From assembly GCA_905197685.1 (NCBI GenBank), contig CAJJZS010000007.1, positions 51,133 to 115,132 on the forward strand: a DNA stretch of 64,000 bases. The letters are read 5' to 3'. This DNA comes from an uncultured Oscillospiraceae bacterium. GTDB taxonomy: Bacteria > Bacillota > Clostridia > Oscillospirales > Ruminococcaceae. Below, piece by piece: positions 43,912 to 53,235 of this stretch (its first letter is position 1; each line of letters opens with the position of its first letter). Below the pieces are notes generated by a model that worked only from the letters and a program-made list of their open reading frames with translations, searched no databases and was not told where the DNA came from. A program made the position numbers and the translations under genes.

Positions 43912-44439
43912 ATGGTAAAAAAAGCGGCGCAGCGTATTTTGCTGTGCGGATTTATGGGATGCGGAAAAAGCAGCGTGGGACAGGCATTGGCATTTCGCCT
44001 AAAGTGGAATTTTTTAGATACCGATACCATGATAGAAAAACGAAGCGGGATGACAATTCCGCAAATTTTTGACCGGCTTGGGGAAGAAGAATTTCGCAGA
44101 ATGGAACGGGAACTTGCAGCCCAGTTGGGTAAAAGAAAAAATACGGTTATCTCTACCGGAGGCGGCTTTTTAATGCAGGAAGAAACGGTGAAAAGCTTTC
44201 GGGAAAGCAGCGGCGGCTTTGAGTCGATTGTTATGTTGGACTGTTCCTTTGAAACCTGCTATCGGAGAATCCAAACCAGCGACCGCCCTCTGGTTCGCAA
44301 TCATGCCAAAGAGGAACTGCGGGAAATTTTTAACCGGCGCAGAGAACGCTATCTCTCGGTTTCCGACCTTGTGGTAAGCAACGAAGAAATTATCAGTACA
44401 GCAGTAGAACAGATGCTTTTGGAAATACCGGTGATGTAA
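43912..44439 (+). CDS. aroK: Shikimate kinase
   Basis: 175 residues. P-loop GFMGCGKS at 13-20, DTDTMIEKRSG, substrate motif STGGG and the lid arginine in SDRPLVR. Phosphorylates shikimate. Operon with aroE; a hairpin terminator follows. Confidence 0.95.
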   Translation: MVKKAAQRILLCGFMGCGKSSVGQALAFRLKWNFLDTDTMIEKRSGMTIPQIFDRLGEEEFRRMERELAAQLGKRKNTVISTGGGFLMQEETVKSFRESSGGFESIVMLDCSFETCYRRIQTSDRPLVRNHAKEELREIFNRRRERYLSVSDLVVSNEEIISTAVEQMLLEIPVM

Positions 44440-44477
44440 AAAAAGAGAGAGTCGATATCATTCGGCTCTCTTTTTTT
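44440..44477 (+). terminator. aroK terminator, left copy of a repeated hairpin
   Basis: GAGAGTCGA pairs with TCGGCTCTC, flanked by A6 and T7. A 30-base core matches the hairpin at 55836-55877 with only two changes in the loop. Confidence 0.88.
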
Positions 44478-44570
44478 GGAGAAAACTCCCTACAAGTAGA
44501 CAAAAAAAGAGACTGTTTATACAAAATGAATAGTATATTAGATAAATAAAACGAAATTTATGATTATTTG

Positions 44571-44579
44571 TGATATAAT
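44571..44579 (+). promoter_or_regulatory. Extended -10 promoter of the PucR-type gene
   Basis: TGATATAAT with no recognisable -35 box, typical of a promoter needing an activator or using the TG extension. Confidence 0.5.
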
Positions 44580-44620
44580 ATCAATGTGTAGATAGCATTA
44601 AAAAAGAAAGGAGAAGAAAA

Positions 44621-46240
44621 ATGGCTATTACGATTGCGAAGGCACTAAAATTAAAAGAAATGGAATGTTGTAAATTAGTGGCAGGAGTTTCCGGGGTTAA
44701 TCAAACCATACAGTATGTTGACAGTATGGAAGTACCGGATATTTCTCCGTGGTTAAAAAAGAGAGAATTGATGATAACAACAGGATATTCCATAAAGAAT
44801 AATCCAAAAGCATTAATTATGCTGATAGAAAATTTACATAAGGTAGAAGCAGCAGGAATCGTAATCAAAACAGCAAGATTTATCGGAGAAATTCCCCAAG
44901 AAGCATTAAAACGCGCAGATGATTTGGGAGTACCGGTTATTGAAGCGCCAAACGATGTTTCTATTGCGGAGTTAAGCAACAGTATTATTAAAGCAATAGT
45001 AAACGAACAAACAGATCGATTAGAGTTTTCAGAGAAAATCCATGAGAAATTTACAGAGCTAGAATTGAGTGGCGGTGGATTTGATGAAATTACAGAAATG
45101 TTATTTCGCTTTTTAGAAATGCCGATTGTAATTGCAGATCATGATTTTCGTATGATTGCAATCCGTTCTAATCAAAATATCAAAACGCAGGAATATCTCA
45201 GAAATTTGTTTCCAAAATCAAAAATGAAAGATTTTTTAAACTCGGATTTAAGTGAGATAACTATGCAGGATGAAGAAAATCATATCAATGTATTAGTCAG
45301 AAAGGCAAGGGCAAAACAAAATATTTGTGGATATATTTTTGTGCTTTATAGAGAAAATGATTTTGATGAAATGAACCGCATTATTTTGGATCATGCAATT
45401 ACAACGGTAGCGCTCGAATTTACAAAGTTAGAAAGTATGGCTCAGCATCAAAGATTAATGGATGATAACTTTTTAGTGGATATTGTAATGAAAAATATTA
45501 AAAGTGAGGAGGAAGCGGAATATCGAGCAAGATATTTGGAATGGCCAAAACCGCCGTTAGTATTAACTTTATTTGATATAGATTCGTTTGAAGAATGTAT
45601 TCAAAACCGAACAGAATTAGAGGTCTTAGAATTAAAAAAAGAAATTACATTATATATCAGTGACAGCATGGAAAATGCAGGAATTATTTGTAAGGTAATA
45701 TCAAAGAGCGATCGTTTCTTTTGTATTTGCAGCAATAAATATCTGCCGCTTTTAGAAGATGTATTAAAGGGAACGGTAAAGAGATTAAAAAAACAATTAG
45801 GATTGAGCGTAACGGTGGGATATACAAAAGAGATTGATACTTATACAGGTTTATGGGAGGGGCACAATGATGCAACAGATGCAATTAAGATATGCAGAAA
45901 AAGTACAGATTATCGCCAAGTGGCTTGTATTGAAGATTTCAGATTGGAACAGGCTTTGATGCACAGTATAGATAATCCGTATTTTAAACGTTATGTAACG
46001 GAAACAATTCATAAGTTAGAACAATATGATAAAGAAAACAATACGGATTTATTAAGTATTTTACGGGAATTGGTTCGGAATATGGGAGTGAGAACAAAAA
46101 CAGCAGAAGCCCTGTTTTTACACAGAAATACGCTTTTATATCGAATTCGTAAGATAGAATCTTTAACAGGGTATGATCTTTCTCGTGATGAAAATTTATT
46201 AAAATTAGGTTTTGCGATGATGATTCATCCTTATTTTTAA
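44621..46240 (+). CDS. PucR-family transcriptional regulator
   Basis: 539 residues: N-terminal PucR sensor (about 5-125), a GGDEF-like degenerate middle (about 285-410), and a C-terminal PucR helix-turn-helix (TAEALFLHRNTLLYRIRKIESLTGYDL, from about 500). Such proteins usually activate adjacent purine, amino-acid or peptide catabolism genes. It heads the AT-rich block and is separated by its own terminator from the transporter-peptidase operon it probably controls. Codons end mostly in A or T, unlike the flanking genes. Confidence 0.88.
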   Translation: MAITIAKALKLKEMECCKLVAGVSGVNQTIQYVDSMEVPDISPWLKKRELMITTGYSIKNNPKALIMLIENLHKVEAAGIVIKTARFIGEIPQEALKRADDLGVPVIEAPNDVSIAELSNSIIKAIVNEQTDRLEFSEKIHEKFTELELSGGGFDEITEMLFRFLEMPIVIADHDFRMIAIRSNQNIKTQEYLRNLFPKSKMKDFLNSDLSEITMQDEENHINVLVRKARAKQNICGYIFVLYRENDFDEMNRIILDHAITTVALEFTKLESMAQHQRLMDDNFLVDIVMKNIKSEEEAEYRARYLEWPKPPLVLTLFDIDSFEECIQNRTELEVLELKKEITLYISDSMENAGIICKVISKSDRFFCICSNKYLPLLEDVLKGTVKRLKKQLGLSVTVGYTKEIDTYTGLWEGHNDATDAIKICRKSTDYRQVACIEDFRLEQALMHSIDNPYFKRYVTETIHKLEQYDKENNTDLLSILRELVRNMGVRTKTAEALFLHRNTLLYRIRKIESLTGYDLSRDENLLKLGFAMMIHPYF

Positions 46241-46242
46241 AG

Positions 46243-46292
46243 AATGCACCGCAAGAATGTGCTTATTGCACTTTCTTGCGGTGCATTTTTGT
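46243..46292 (+). terminator. Terminator after the PucR-type gene
   Basis: A 15-base-pair stem AATGCACCGCAAGAA and its complement, T-rich tail. Confidence 0.85.
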
Positions 46293-46304
46293 TTGAGCTG
46301 AACA

Positions 46305-46333
46305 GTGACAGGAAACCGAGTAAATGATATACT
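46305..46333 (+). promoter_or_regulatory. Promoter of the DUF1177-transporter-peptidase operon
   Basis: GTGACA (46305-46310) and TATACT (46328-46333), spacer 17. The leader to 46544 contains an AAAGGAGAA site with a 12-codon frame (46443-46481). Confidence 0.6.
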
Positions 46334-46442
46334 ATGGACAGTAATTTTGATAAATTAAGAAATAAATTAGTTAAAATAACAACAATATTGAATAATCTTT
46401 TTCTGAGTTAAAAATAAAAAATGAAAGGAGAATCTGTCGAAT

Positions 46443-46481
46443 ATGGGCAAAAAGCATATTGGTGCAATTGCTTGGAAGTAA
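46443..46481 (+). CDS. Possible 12-residue leader peptide
   Basis: AAAGGAGAA lies 11 bases before an ATG giving MGKKHIGAIAWK and a stop. It may be a leader peptide or the remnant of a lost gene. Weak evidence. Confidence 0.25.
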   Translation: MGKKHIGAIAWK

Positions 46482-46544
46482 AGAATATACTCAGGATTTA
46501 TATTCGATTTTGTTGAGGTAAAATATCATGGGGAGATGATTTTT

Positions 46545-47480
46545 GTGCTGATTAAGCAGGTAGTAGAGCTTTTTGATATTTTGGACGGACCGGATGCTTC
46601 CGGAGAAAATGTAAAAAATTATATGCTTTCTTTAGGAGCAGAAGAACGAAATGTAAAAGTAACAAAAATGCAGGGAAAGAAGGGAGTTACAGATTTTATA
46701 AAAATAAAAATACCTGGGGTATCCGGAAAAACAGTAGGAGGAGTATCTCCGACAACAGGTATTGTAGGAAGATTGGGAGGACTGGGAGCAAGACCCGAAA
46801 TAATAGGATTTGTTTCAGACGGCGATGGAGCATTGGTAGCTTTATCAGCGGCGGCGAAATTATTAGAAATGAAACAAAGAGGGGATCATTTACCGGGAGA
46901 TGTAATTGTATGCACACATATCTGTCCGGATGCTCCGACAAGCCCTCATAATCCGGTTCCGTTTATGGGATCTCCGGTAAATATGCAGCAAATGAATGAA
47001 GAAGAAATAGACCAAGAAATGGATGCGATTTTATCTGTTGATACAACCAAAGGAAATCGTATTATCAATCACAGAGGATTTGCAATTTCTCCAACAGTAA
47101 AAGAAGGATATATTTTAAAAGTAAGCGAAGATTTGCTTGATATTATGCAGATTACAACAGGTCAGCTTCCAAAAGTTTTTGCTTTGTCCAATCAGGATAT
47201 TACCCCATATGGAAATGATTTATTCCATATCAATAGTATTCTTCAGCCTGCAACAGCAACAGATGTTCCGGTTGTAGGGGTAGCTATTACAACAGAAACA
47301 ATGGTTGCAGGATGCGCAACAGGAGCAACTAATGTTAATGATTTAGAGCAAGCAGGACGATTTGTAATTGAAGTGGCAAAAGCTTTCGGCAGTAAGAGAT
47401 GTAATTTTTATGATGCGGAAGAATTTGAAAAATTGGTAGCAAAATATGGTTCTATGAAGCATATGCAAAAATTAATCTAA
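46545..47480 (+). CDS. DUF1177 family protein
   Basis: 311 residues from a GTG at 46545, eight bases after GGGGAG; an ATG three codons earlier overlaps that site. Sequence features include GGVSPTTGIVGRLGGLGARPEIIGFVSDGDGAL, GDVIVCTHICPDAPT and GVAITTETMVAGC. The family is found next to dipeptide transporters and peptidases and has no proven function; conserved Asp, His and Cys could bind metal (my inference). First gene of the operon. Confidence 0.85.
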   Translation: MLIKQVVELFDILDGPDASGENVKNYMLSLGAEERNVKVTKMQGKKGVTDFIKIKIPGVSGKTVGGVSPTTGIVGRLGGLGARPEIIGFVSDGDGALVALSAAAKLLEMKQRGDHLPGDVIVCTHICPDAPTSPHNPVPFMGSPVNMQQMNEEEIDQEMDAILSVDTTKGNRIINHRGFAISPTVKEGYILKVSEDLLDIMQITTGQLPKVFALSNQDITPYGNDLFHINSILQPATATDVPVVGVAITTETMVAGCATGATNVNDLEQAGRFVIEVAKAFGSKRCNFYDAEEFEKLVAKYGSMKHMQKLI

Positions 47481-47506
47481 TATAAAACAGGACAGGAGGC
47501 ATAACC

Positions 47507-49174
47507 ATGAAGGTGAAGAAACTATTAGCAATAGCGATGGCATTGTGTATGACAGTATCAATGATGACAGGATGTTCATCGGGAGAAAGTCAAGAAGAAA
47601 CGCCAAAGGAGGAAACTTCTCAGGCAACAGAAGAAAATAAAGAAGAAAAATCAGAAGATAACACAGAACAGGAAGCTGCAAATGTTCCGGAAGAGGAAAA
47701 ATACGGCGGTGTTTTAACAATGGCACTTTCGGCGGTTGCAAGCAATTTGGACCCGGTAAAGTTTACAGGTACCTATGAAGATCAGATTATCAGAACAATC
47801 GGAGATACGTTGGTTACTTATAATCACGATATGACAGAACTTGTAGGCGCCCTTGCAACAGAATGGAGTGCTAACGAAGCCGGAGATGTTTATCATTTTA
47901 AACTCAGGGATGATGTTTATTTTCAAAAAGGTAAATATCAAGACGGAAGACAGATGACAGCGGAAGATGTTAAATATTCTTTAGAGCGTTCTGCAAAGGA
48001 ATCTGCATTAAATCGTTTGGATATGTTGGATCATGTAGAAGTAATCAATGATTTTGAAATTGATTGTTATTTGAAAACACCAAACTCTGCATTTTTGGCA
48101 GCTTTAAACAACGGTGGTAATATTATTGTACCAAAAGAAGAAGTAGAGGGATGGGGCGAAGATTTTGGCGCACATCTTGTTGGTACAGGTCCTTTCGCAA
48201 TGAAAGAAATGATTACAGACCAGAGCTGCGAAGTAGTAAGAAATGATAATTATTGGGGTCCGAAACCGTATTTGGATGGGGTAATTTTCAGATTCATTAC
48301 TGATGTTAATATGAGAAGTAATGCTTTGCGTTCCGGAGAAGTTCAGATTGCAAATGATTTGAAAGATGAAAGCATTAAAATTGTCAGAGAAGATGAAAAT
48401 TTAAAAACCAACGAAGTTCCCGGCATGCAGGTCAACTATATGTATATGAATATGAAAGAGGGACCTACAGCGGATATCCGCGTTAGAACAGCAATTATTC
48501 AAGCACTGGATATTGAACAGATGAATAAGGCGCTCTATCAATATGGAGAAGCAGAAAGAGCATATATGCCATTACCTCCGATTTCATGGGGATATGATGA
48601 AACATTGGAAGATTCTGTTCCGAAATATGATCCGGAAGCAGCTAAAAAGTTATTAGCGGAAGCGGGTTATCCGGATGGTTTTACAATGGAATATTATACC
48701 TCTGACTCTGCATCTGCAATGAAAGTTGCAACTATCTTCCAACAGTATATGAAGCAAAATTTAAATATTGATGTACAGATTAAAACAGCTCAGTGGGGAA
48801 CATTCAGTGCAATGGGAGCATCCGGTAAAGCACCGATTTACGGTATGAGCTGGACATGGGACCCGGATCCGTACTTCTATCTGAATCAGATGTTCCACAG
48901 CAGTGCAATAGGTTCTCTTGGTAACGGTCAGGGATTCAGTAATCCGGAAGTAGATAAATTGTTAGATGAAGCGGTTAAAATCTCTGATCAGGAAGAAAGA
49001 GCGAAATTGTATAAACAAGCTCTGAAGATTATTGTAGAGTCTAATGCACAGATTAACTATAGTAATATGAAGATTATTGACGGACTTTCCAATAAAGTAC
49101 AGGGTTATGACAGCTATGCGGACAGACATATTGTAATTTGTTCTCCGGAAGTTAACACATGGTTGATGAAATAA
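47507..49174 (+). CDS. Peptide ABC transporter substrate-binding lipoprotein
   Basis: 555 residues of solute-binding family 5 (OppA/DppA). Lipobox MMTGC with the cysteine at 23, then an acidic Glu/Thr-rich linker (about 24-62), then the binding lobes with GGVLTMALS, FKLRDDVYF and DVKYSLERS. Captures oligopeptides or similar ligands outside the cell. A 17-base-pair stem-loop follows, before the permease genes. Confidence 0.93.
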   Translation: MKVKKLLAIAMALCMTVSMMTGCSSGESQEETPKEETSQATEENKEEKSEDNTEQEAANVPEEEKYGGVLTMALSAVASNLDPVKFTGTYEDQIIRTIGDTLVTYNHDMTELVGALATEWSANEAGDVYHFKLRDDVYFQKGKYQDGRQMTAEDVKYSLERSAKESALNRLDMLDHVEVINDFEIDCYLKTPNSAFLAALNNGGNIIVPKEEVEGWGEDFGAHLVGTGPFAMKEMITDQSCEVVRNDNYWGPKPYLDGVIFRFITDVNMRSNALRSGEVQIANDLKDESIKIVREDENLKTNEVPGMQVNYMYMNMKEGPTADIRVRTAIIQALDIEQMNKALYQYGEAERAYMPLPPISWGYDETLEDSVPKYDPEAAKKLLAEAGYPDGFTMEYYTSDSASAMKVATIFQQYMKQNLNIDVQIKTAQWGTFSAMGASGKAPIYGMSWTWDPDPYFYLNQMFHSSAIGSLGNGQGFSNPEVDKLLDEAVKISDQEERAKLYKQALKIIVESNAQINYSNMKIIDGLSNKVQGYDSYADRHIVICSPEVNTWLMK

Positions 49175-49236
49175 GAAAGAATCATGTTAGTTTTGGAAAT
49201 CGTTCTAAGTTTATGTTGACATAAGGTTTCACCAGA

Positions 49237-49287
49237 ATATTGTGTTCTGCGTTACTATGATTTTTCAGAAAACGCAGAACACAATAT
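49237..49287 (+). other. 17-base-pair stem-loop between binding protein and permease
   Basis: 49237-49253 is the perfect complement of 49271-49287, loop 17 bases, no T tail. Such stems usually protect the upstream mRNA and let the binding protein exceed the membrane subunits. Confidence 0.7.
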
Positions 49288-49346
49288 AACCTAAAGCTTT
49301 TATTCTGGGGAACATATTTATTGTCAACCGGAATAGGAGCAGTGCG

Positions 49347-50309
49347 ATGTTAAAGATTATACTAAAAAGAATTTTACAACTGATCCCGGTATTGTTTATT
49401 GTAGTTGCTATTGTATTTACAGTTACCAGGTTAATCCCGGGTAATCCGGCGATGATTATTTTAGGTCCTCAGGCTTCTGTGGAGGCGGTAGATAAATTAA
49501 CAGAAGAGTTGGGATTAAATGAAAGTATTCCAAAACAATTCGCGATGTATTTGGGAGGAATTTTAAAAGGGGATTTTGGAACGTCATATCGTTACAATCA
49601 ACCGGTATTAGAACTTTTGTTAGAAAAACTTCCCAATACACTTTATTTGACAATTGCGAGCATTATTATTGCTTTATTAATAGGAATTCCGGTAGGAATT
49701 ATATCGGCAGTAAAGCAATATTCAATATTTGATTATACAGCAATGTTTGGGGCGCTGATCGGTGTATCAATACCGTCATTTTGGTTAGGTTTGATGTTGG
49801 TATTAGTTTTCAGTGTAAATCTGGGATGGCTGCCTTCTATCGGTATGGGTGAGATGAGTAACGGAATAGGAGATATGCTAAAGCACTTAATTCTTCCGGC
49901 ATTTTGTTTATCGACAGGTAGTATGGCTGAATTTGCAAGAATTACTCGTTCCAGTATGTTGGAAGTAATCAATCAAGATTACATTAAAGCGGTAAGAGCA
50001 AAAGGAATTAAGGAAAATAAGGTAATTATTAAACACGCTTTAAAGAATGCAATGCCACCGATCATTACCGTAATCGGTATGAGATTTTCATTCTTGATGG
50101 GCGGTGCAATTTTAGTTGAAACGATTTTTACATGGCCGGGAATGGGAAGATTGATAGTAGATGCTATCGGTAACAAGGATTATGCCGTAATTCAGGGCTG
50201 TGTTTTATTTATGGCAATTTTCTATGTGCTGATTAACCTGATTGTAGATATTATTTATACATATCTGAATCCAAAAGTAAGCTACGAAAATGAGGGTGGT
50301 GGACACTAA
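49347..50309 (+). CDS. Peptide ABC transporter permease (DppB-like)
   Basis: 320 residues, six membrane helices. The N-terminal LKRILQLIPVLFIV segment and the EAA loop (DYIKAVRAKGIKENKVIIKHALKNA) are standard for OppB/DppB. Its stop overlaps the next start (TAATG). Confidence 0.93.
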   Translation: MLKIILKRILQLIPVLFIVVAIVFTVTRLIPGNPAMIILGPQASVEAVDKLTEELGLNESIPKQFAMYLGGILKGDFGTSYRYNQPVLELLLEKLPNTLYLTIASIIIALLIGIPVGIISAVKQYSIFDYTAMFGALIGVSIPSFWLGLMLVLVFSVNLGWLPSIGMGEMSNGIGDMLKHLILPAFCLSTGSMAEFARITRSSMLEVINQDYIKAVRAKGIKENKVIIKHALKNAMPPIITVIGMRFSFLMGGAILVETIFTWPGMGRLIVDAIGNKDYAVIQGCVLFMAIFYVLINLIVDIIYTYLNPKVSYENEGGGH

Positions 50310-51205
50310 TGGAAAAAACAGAAAAATTGGGATTAAACAACCAACAGGAGATTATTTTAAAAGAACGAAAAGCCAACAATGCATGGCATAAATTATTAAG
50401 AAACAAATCTGCGATGGTAGGTTTAGTTATTGTAGGCATTGTGGTGTTTGTAGCAATATTTGGTCCTATGCTGACTGCGAAAGATCCGTATCAAATGGAT
50501 TTTATCAATATGTATGCAAAGCCGGGACAGAATGGAATGATATTAGGCGGAGATGAATACGGACGGGATTTATTTACCCGAATTATTTATGGCGCAAGGG
50601 TTTCTATCATTGTTTCTGTTGGCGGAATGAGTGTAGGAGCAATTTTAGGTGTTATTATCGGTTTGTTCTCCGGATTTAAAGGCGGATGGATTGATAATGT
50701 ACTGATGAGAATAATGGATGGTATGTTTGCATTTCCGTTTATTTTGTTGGCGCTGTTGCTTTTGACAGCGTTGGGAGAGGGTATGCAAAACGTAATACTG
50801 GCAATCGGAATTGCAAATATTCCCGGATATGCCCGTATTGTAAGAGGACAAGTTTTAATTGTTAAAAATGAAGAATATGTTAAAGCGGTAAGCGCTCTGG
50901 GAGCGTCAAACGGAAGACTGATTTTTAAACACATTCTTCCTAATATTGTTTCTGAAGTAATTGTATATGCGACTTTGAATGTAGCAGGTGCAATTTTAAC
51001 AGAATCATCTCTTAGTTTTTTAGGATTGGGAATTGTACCTCCAACAGCATCGTGGGGAAGCATTTTAAAAGCAGGGCAGGATTGTCTGACAACAGCTCCG
51101 CATATTGCGCTGTATTCGGGACTTGCCATTCTTATTACTGTTTTAGGGTTTAACCTCTTAGGTGATGGAATTCGAGATGTTTTAGATCCAAAGATGAAAA
51201 AATAG
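50309..51205 (+). CDS. Peptide ABC transporter permease (DppC-like)
   Basis: 298 residues with the DppC-type N-terminal cytosolic helix, PYQMDFIN loop, GGDEYGRDLFTRIIYGARVS and EAA loop EYVKAVSALGASNGRLIFKHILPN. Forms the heterodimeric channel with the preceding permease. Confidence 0.93.
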   Translation: MEKTEKLGLNNQQEIILKERKANNAWHKLLRNKSAMVGLVIVGIVVFVAIFGPMLTAKDPYQMDFINMYAKPGQNGMILGGDEYGRDLFTRIIYGARVSIIVSVGGMSVGAILGVIIGLFSGFKGGWIDNVLMRIMDGMFAFPFILLALLLLTALGEGMQNVILAIGIANIPGYARIVRGQVLIVKNEEYVKAVSALGASNGRLIFKHILPNIVSEVIVYATLNVAGAILTESSLSFLGLGIVPPTASWGSILKAGQDCLTTAPHIALYSGLAILITVLGFNLLGDGIRDVLDPKMKK

Positions 51206-51235
51206 CAATTTTTTGAGCTGGAATGGAGATAAGAT

Positions 51236-52234
51236 ATGAGCGACGTACTATTAAAAGTAAATAATTTACAATCATATTTTTATACAGCAACCGGTGTTGT
51301 AAAAGCGGTGGATGGAGTTAGCTTTTCTCTCGATAAAGGAAAAACATTAGGAATTGTAGGAGAATCAGGTTCAGGAAAAAGTGTAACCTCCAACACAATT
51401 ATGCGTCTTTTACCTAAAAACGGAAAAGTAGTGAACGGAGAAATTCTTTTTGAAGGAAAAGATATTGCAAAGTTAAAAGAAAAAGATATGCTGAAAATCA
51501 GAGGTCAGGAAATATCAATGATTTTCCAGGATCCGATGACTGCGCTTGATCCGGTTTTTAGAATTGGAGATCAAGTTATGGAGGTTATTCTTGCGCACCA
51601 TAAAATGCCCAAAGAAGAAGCAAGAAAGATGGCAATTAAGGCGCTTGAGATGGTTGGAATTTCGCAGGCAGAAAAGAGAATGGAGTCCTATCCACATGAG
51701 TTTTCAGGCGGTATGCGCCAGAGAGTTATGATTGCAATGGCGATTGCTTTGGAACCAAAGTTGATTATTGCGGATGAACCGACCACAGCATTGGATGTAA
51801 CAGTACAGTTCCAGGTTTTGGATCTTTTAAAAGATTTACAAAAGAAAATGGGAACATCGGTCATTTTAGTCACACATAATTTGGGCGTTGTATGGAGTAT
51901 GTGTGATACTGTAATGGTAATGTATGCAGGTAAAACAGTAGAGTATGCAGATGCAAAGACATTGTATCAAAATGCAAAACATCCGTATACATGGGGATTG
52001 TTAAATTCAATGCCAAAGTTAGATGATGATCCAAACAAACCTCTTGCATCTATTCCGGGAACACCGCCCGATTTAAAATTGACGGGAAACAGCTGTAATT
52101 TTCATAACCGTTGTAAATACTGTCAGCAAATTTGTAAAGAGAAAGTACCGGAATTGGTAGAGATTGAGCCGGGACATTTTGTCGCTTGTCATTTTCAAAC
52201 AAAAGAAAAACAAATGCAGAGAAGGGAGGATTAA
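51236..52234 (+). CDS. Peptide ABC transporter ATPase (DppD-like)
   Basis: 332 residues. Walker A GESGSGKSV, signature FSGGMRQR, Walker B LIIADEPTTALD, and the C-terminal cysteine-rich CNFHNRCKYCQQIC typical of Opp/Dpp ATPases (an iron-sulphur or regulatory site in relatives). Confidence 0.94.
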   Translation: MSDVLLKVNNLQSYFYTATGVVKAVDGVSFSLDKGKTLGIVGESGSGKSVTSNTIMRLLPKNGKVVNGEILFEGKDIAKLKEKDMLKIRGQEISMIFQDPMTALDPVFRIGDQVMEVILAHHKMPKEEARKMAIKALEMVGISQAEKRMESYPHEFSGGMRQRVMIAMAIALEPKLIIADEPTTALDVTVQFQVLDLLKDLQKKMGTSVILVTHNLGVVWSMCDTVMVMYAGKTVEYADAKTLYQNAKHPYTWGLLNSMPKLDDDPNKPLASIPGTPPDLKLTGNSCNFHNRCKYCQQICKEKVPELVEIEPGHFVACHFQTKEKQMQRRED

Positions 52235-52236
52235 AA

Positions 52237-53214
52237 ATGGAAAATACAAAAACAATTCTAAAAGTAGAGCATTTAAGCAAAACATTTAAAGTAAAAAGTC
52301 CTCATTTATTTGAAAAACCGGGATATTTAAAGGCAGTAAATGATGTTTCCTTTGAAGTAAAAGAAGGGGAAACGTTAGGAATTATCGGAGAATCGGGTTG
52401 TGGAAAATCTACTTTAGGAAAAAGTATTTTAAGATTGATAGAGCCGACTTCGGGTAAGGTAAATTATAACGGGATTGAAGTTTTAGAACAATCCAGCAAT
52501 GAAATGAAGTCGTTGAGAAAAGAAATGGGAATTGTTTTTCAAGATCCATATTCTTCCTTAGATCCAAGAAAAACGGCTGGCTATTTAATTGAAGAACCGA
52601 TGGTGATTCATAATATAGGGACGCCGGAGGAACGAAAAAAGAGGGTAGACGAACTTTTGAAATTAGTTGGTTTGGACTATTATCATGCAATTCGCTATCC
52701 ACATGAATTTTCGGGAGGACAAAGACAGAGGATCAATATAGCGAGAGCATTGGCGTTAAATCCGAAGCTGATTGTTTGTGATGAACCTGTTTCGGCATTG
52801 GATGTTTCTGTTCAAGCGCAAGTTATTAACTTGATGAAAGAATTAAAAGAAAAATTAAAATTGACATATTTGTTTATTTCCCATGATTTAAGCGTTGTAA
52901 AATATATCAGCGATAGAGTTGTAATTATGTATCTGGGAAGAATTGTAGAAATCGGAGGAGCAAAAGAAATTTACCAAAACCCGAAACATCCGTATACAGA
53001 GGCATTATTTTCTGCAATTCCTCCGGCAAGTCCTATGGAAGAGAAAAAGAGAGTAAAGCTGATAGGAGAAATTCCAAGTCCGCTTAATCTTCCAAAGGGA
53101 TGTGCTTTTGCAGCAAGATGTCAATATTGTACAGAACGCTGTAAACAGGAGATTCCCCAATTAAAATCAGTGGATGGAGAGCACCAAGTAGCTTGTTTTA
53201 GATACGAAAATTGA
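52237..53214 (+). CDS. Peptide ABC transporter ATPase (DppF-like)
   Basis: 325 residues from ATG 52237, two bases after the dppD-like stop. Walker A GESGCGKST, FSGGQRQR signature, Walker B LIVCDEPVSALD, and the cysteine motif CAFAARCQYCTERC near the end. Pairs with the previous ATPase. Confidence 0.94.
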   Translation: MENTKTILKVEHLSKTFKVKSPHLFEKPGYLKAVNDVSFEVKEGETLGIIGESGCGKSTLGKSILRLIEPTSGKVNYNGIEVLEQSSNEMKSLRKEMGIVFQDPYSSLDPRKTAGYLIEEPMVIHNIGTPEERKKRVDELLKLVGLDYYHAIRYPHEFSGGQRQRINIARALALNPKLIVCDEPVSALDVSVQAQVINLMKELKEKLKLTYLFISHDLSVVKYISDRVVIMYLGRIVEIGGAKEIYQNPKHPYTEALFSAIPPASPMEEKKRVKLIGEIPSPLNLPKGCAFAARCQYCTERCKQEIPQLKSVDGEHQVACFRYEN

Positions 53215-53235
53215 TTAAAAGTAGAGGTGTTTTTT

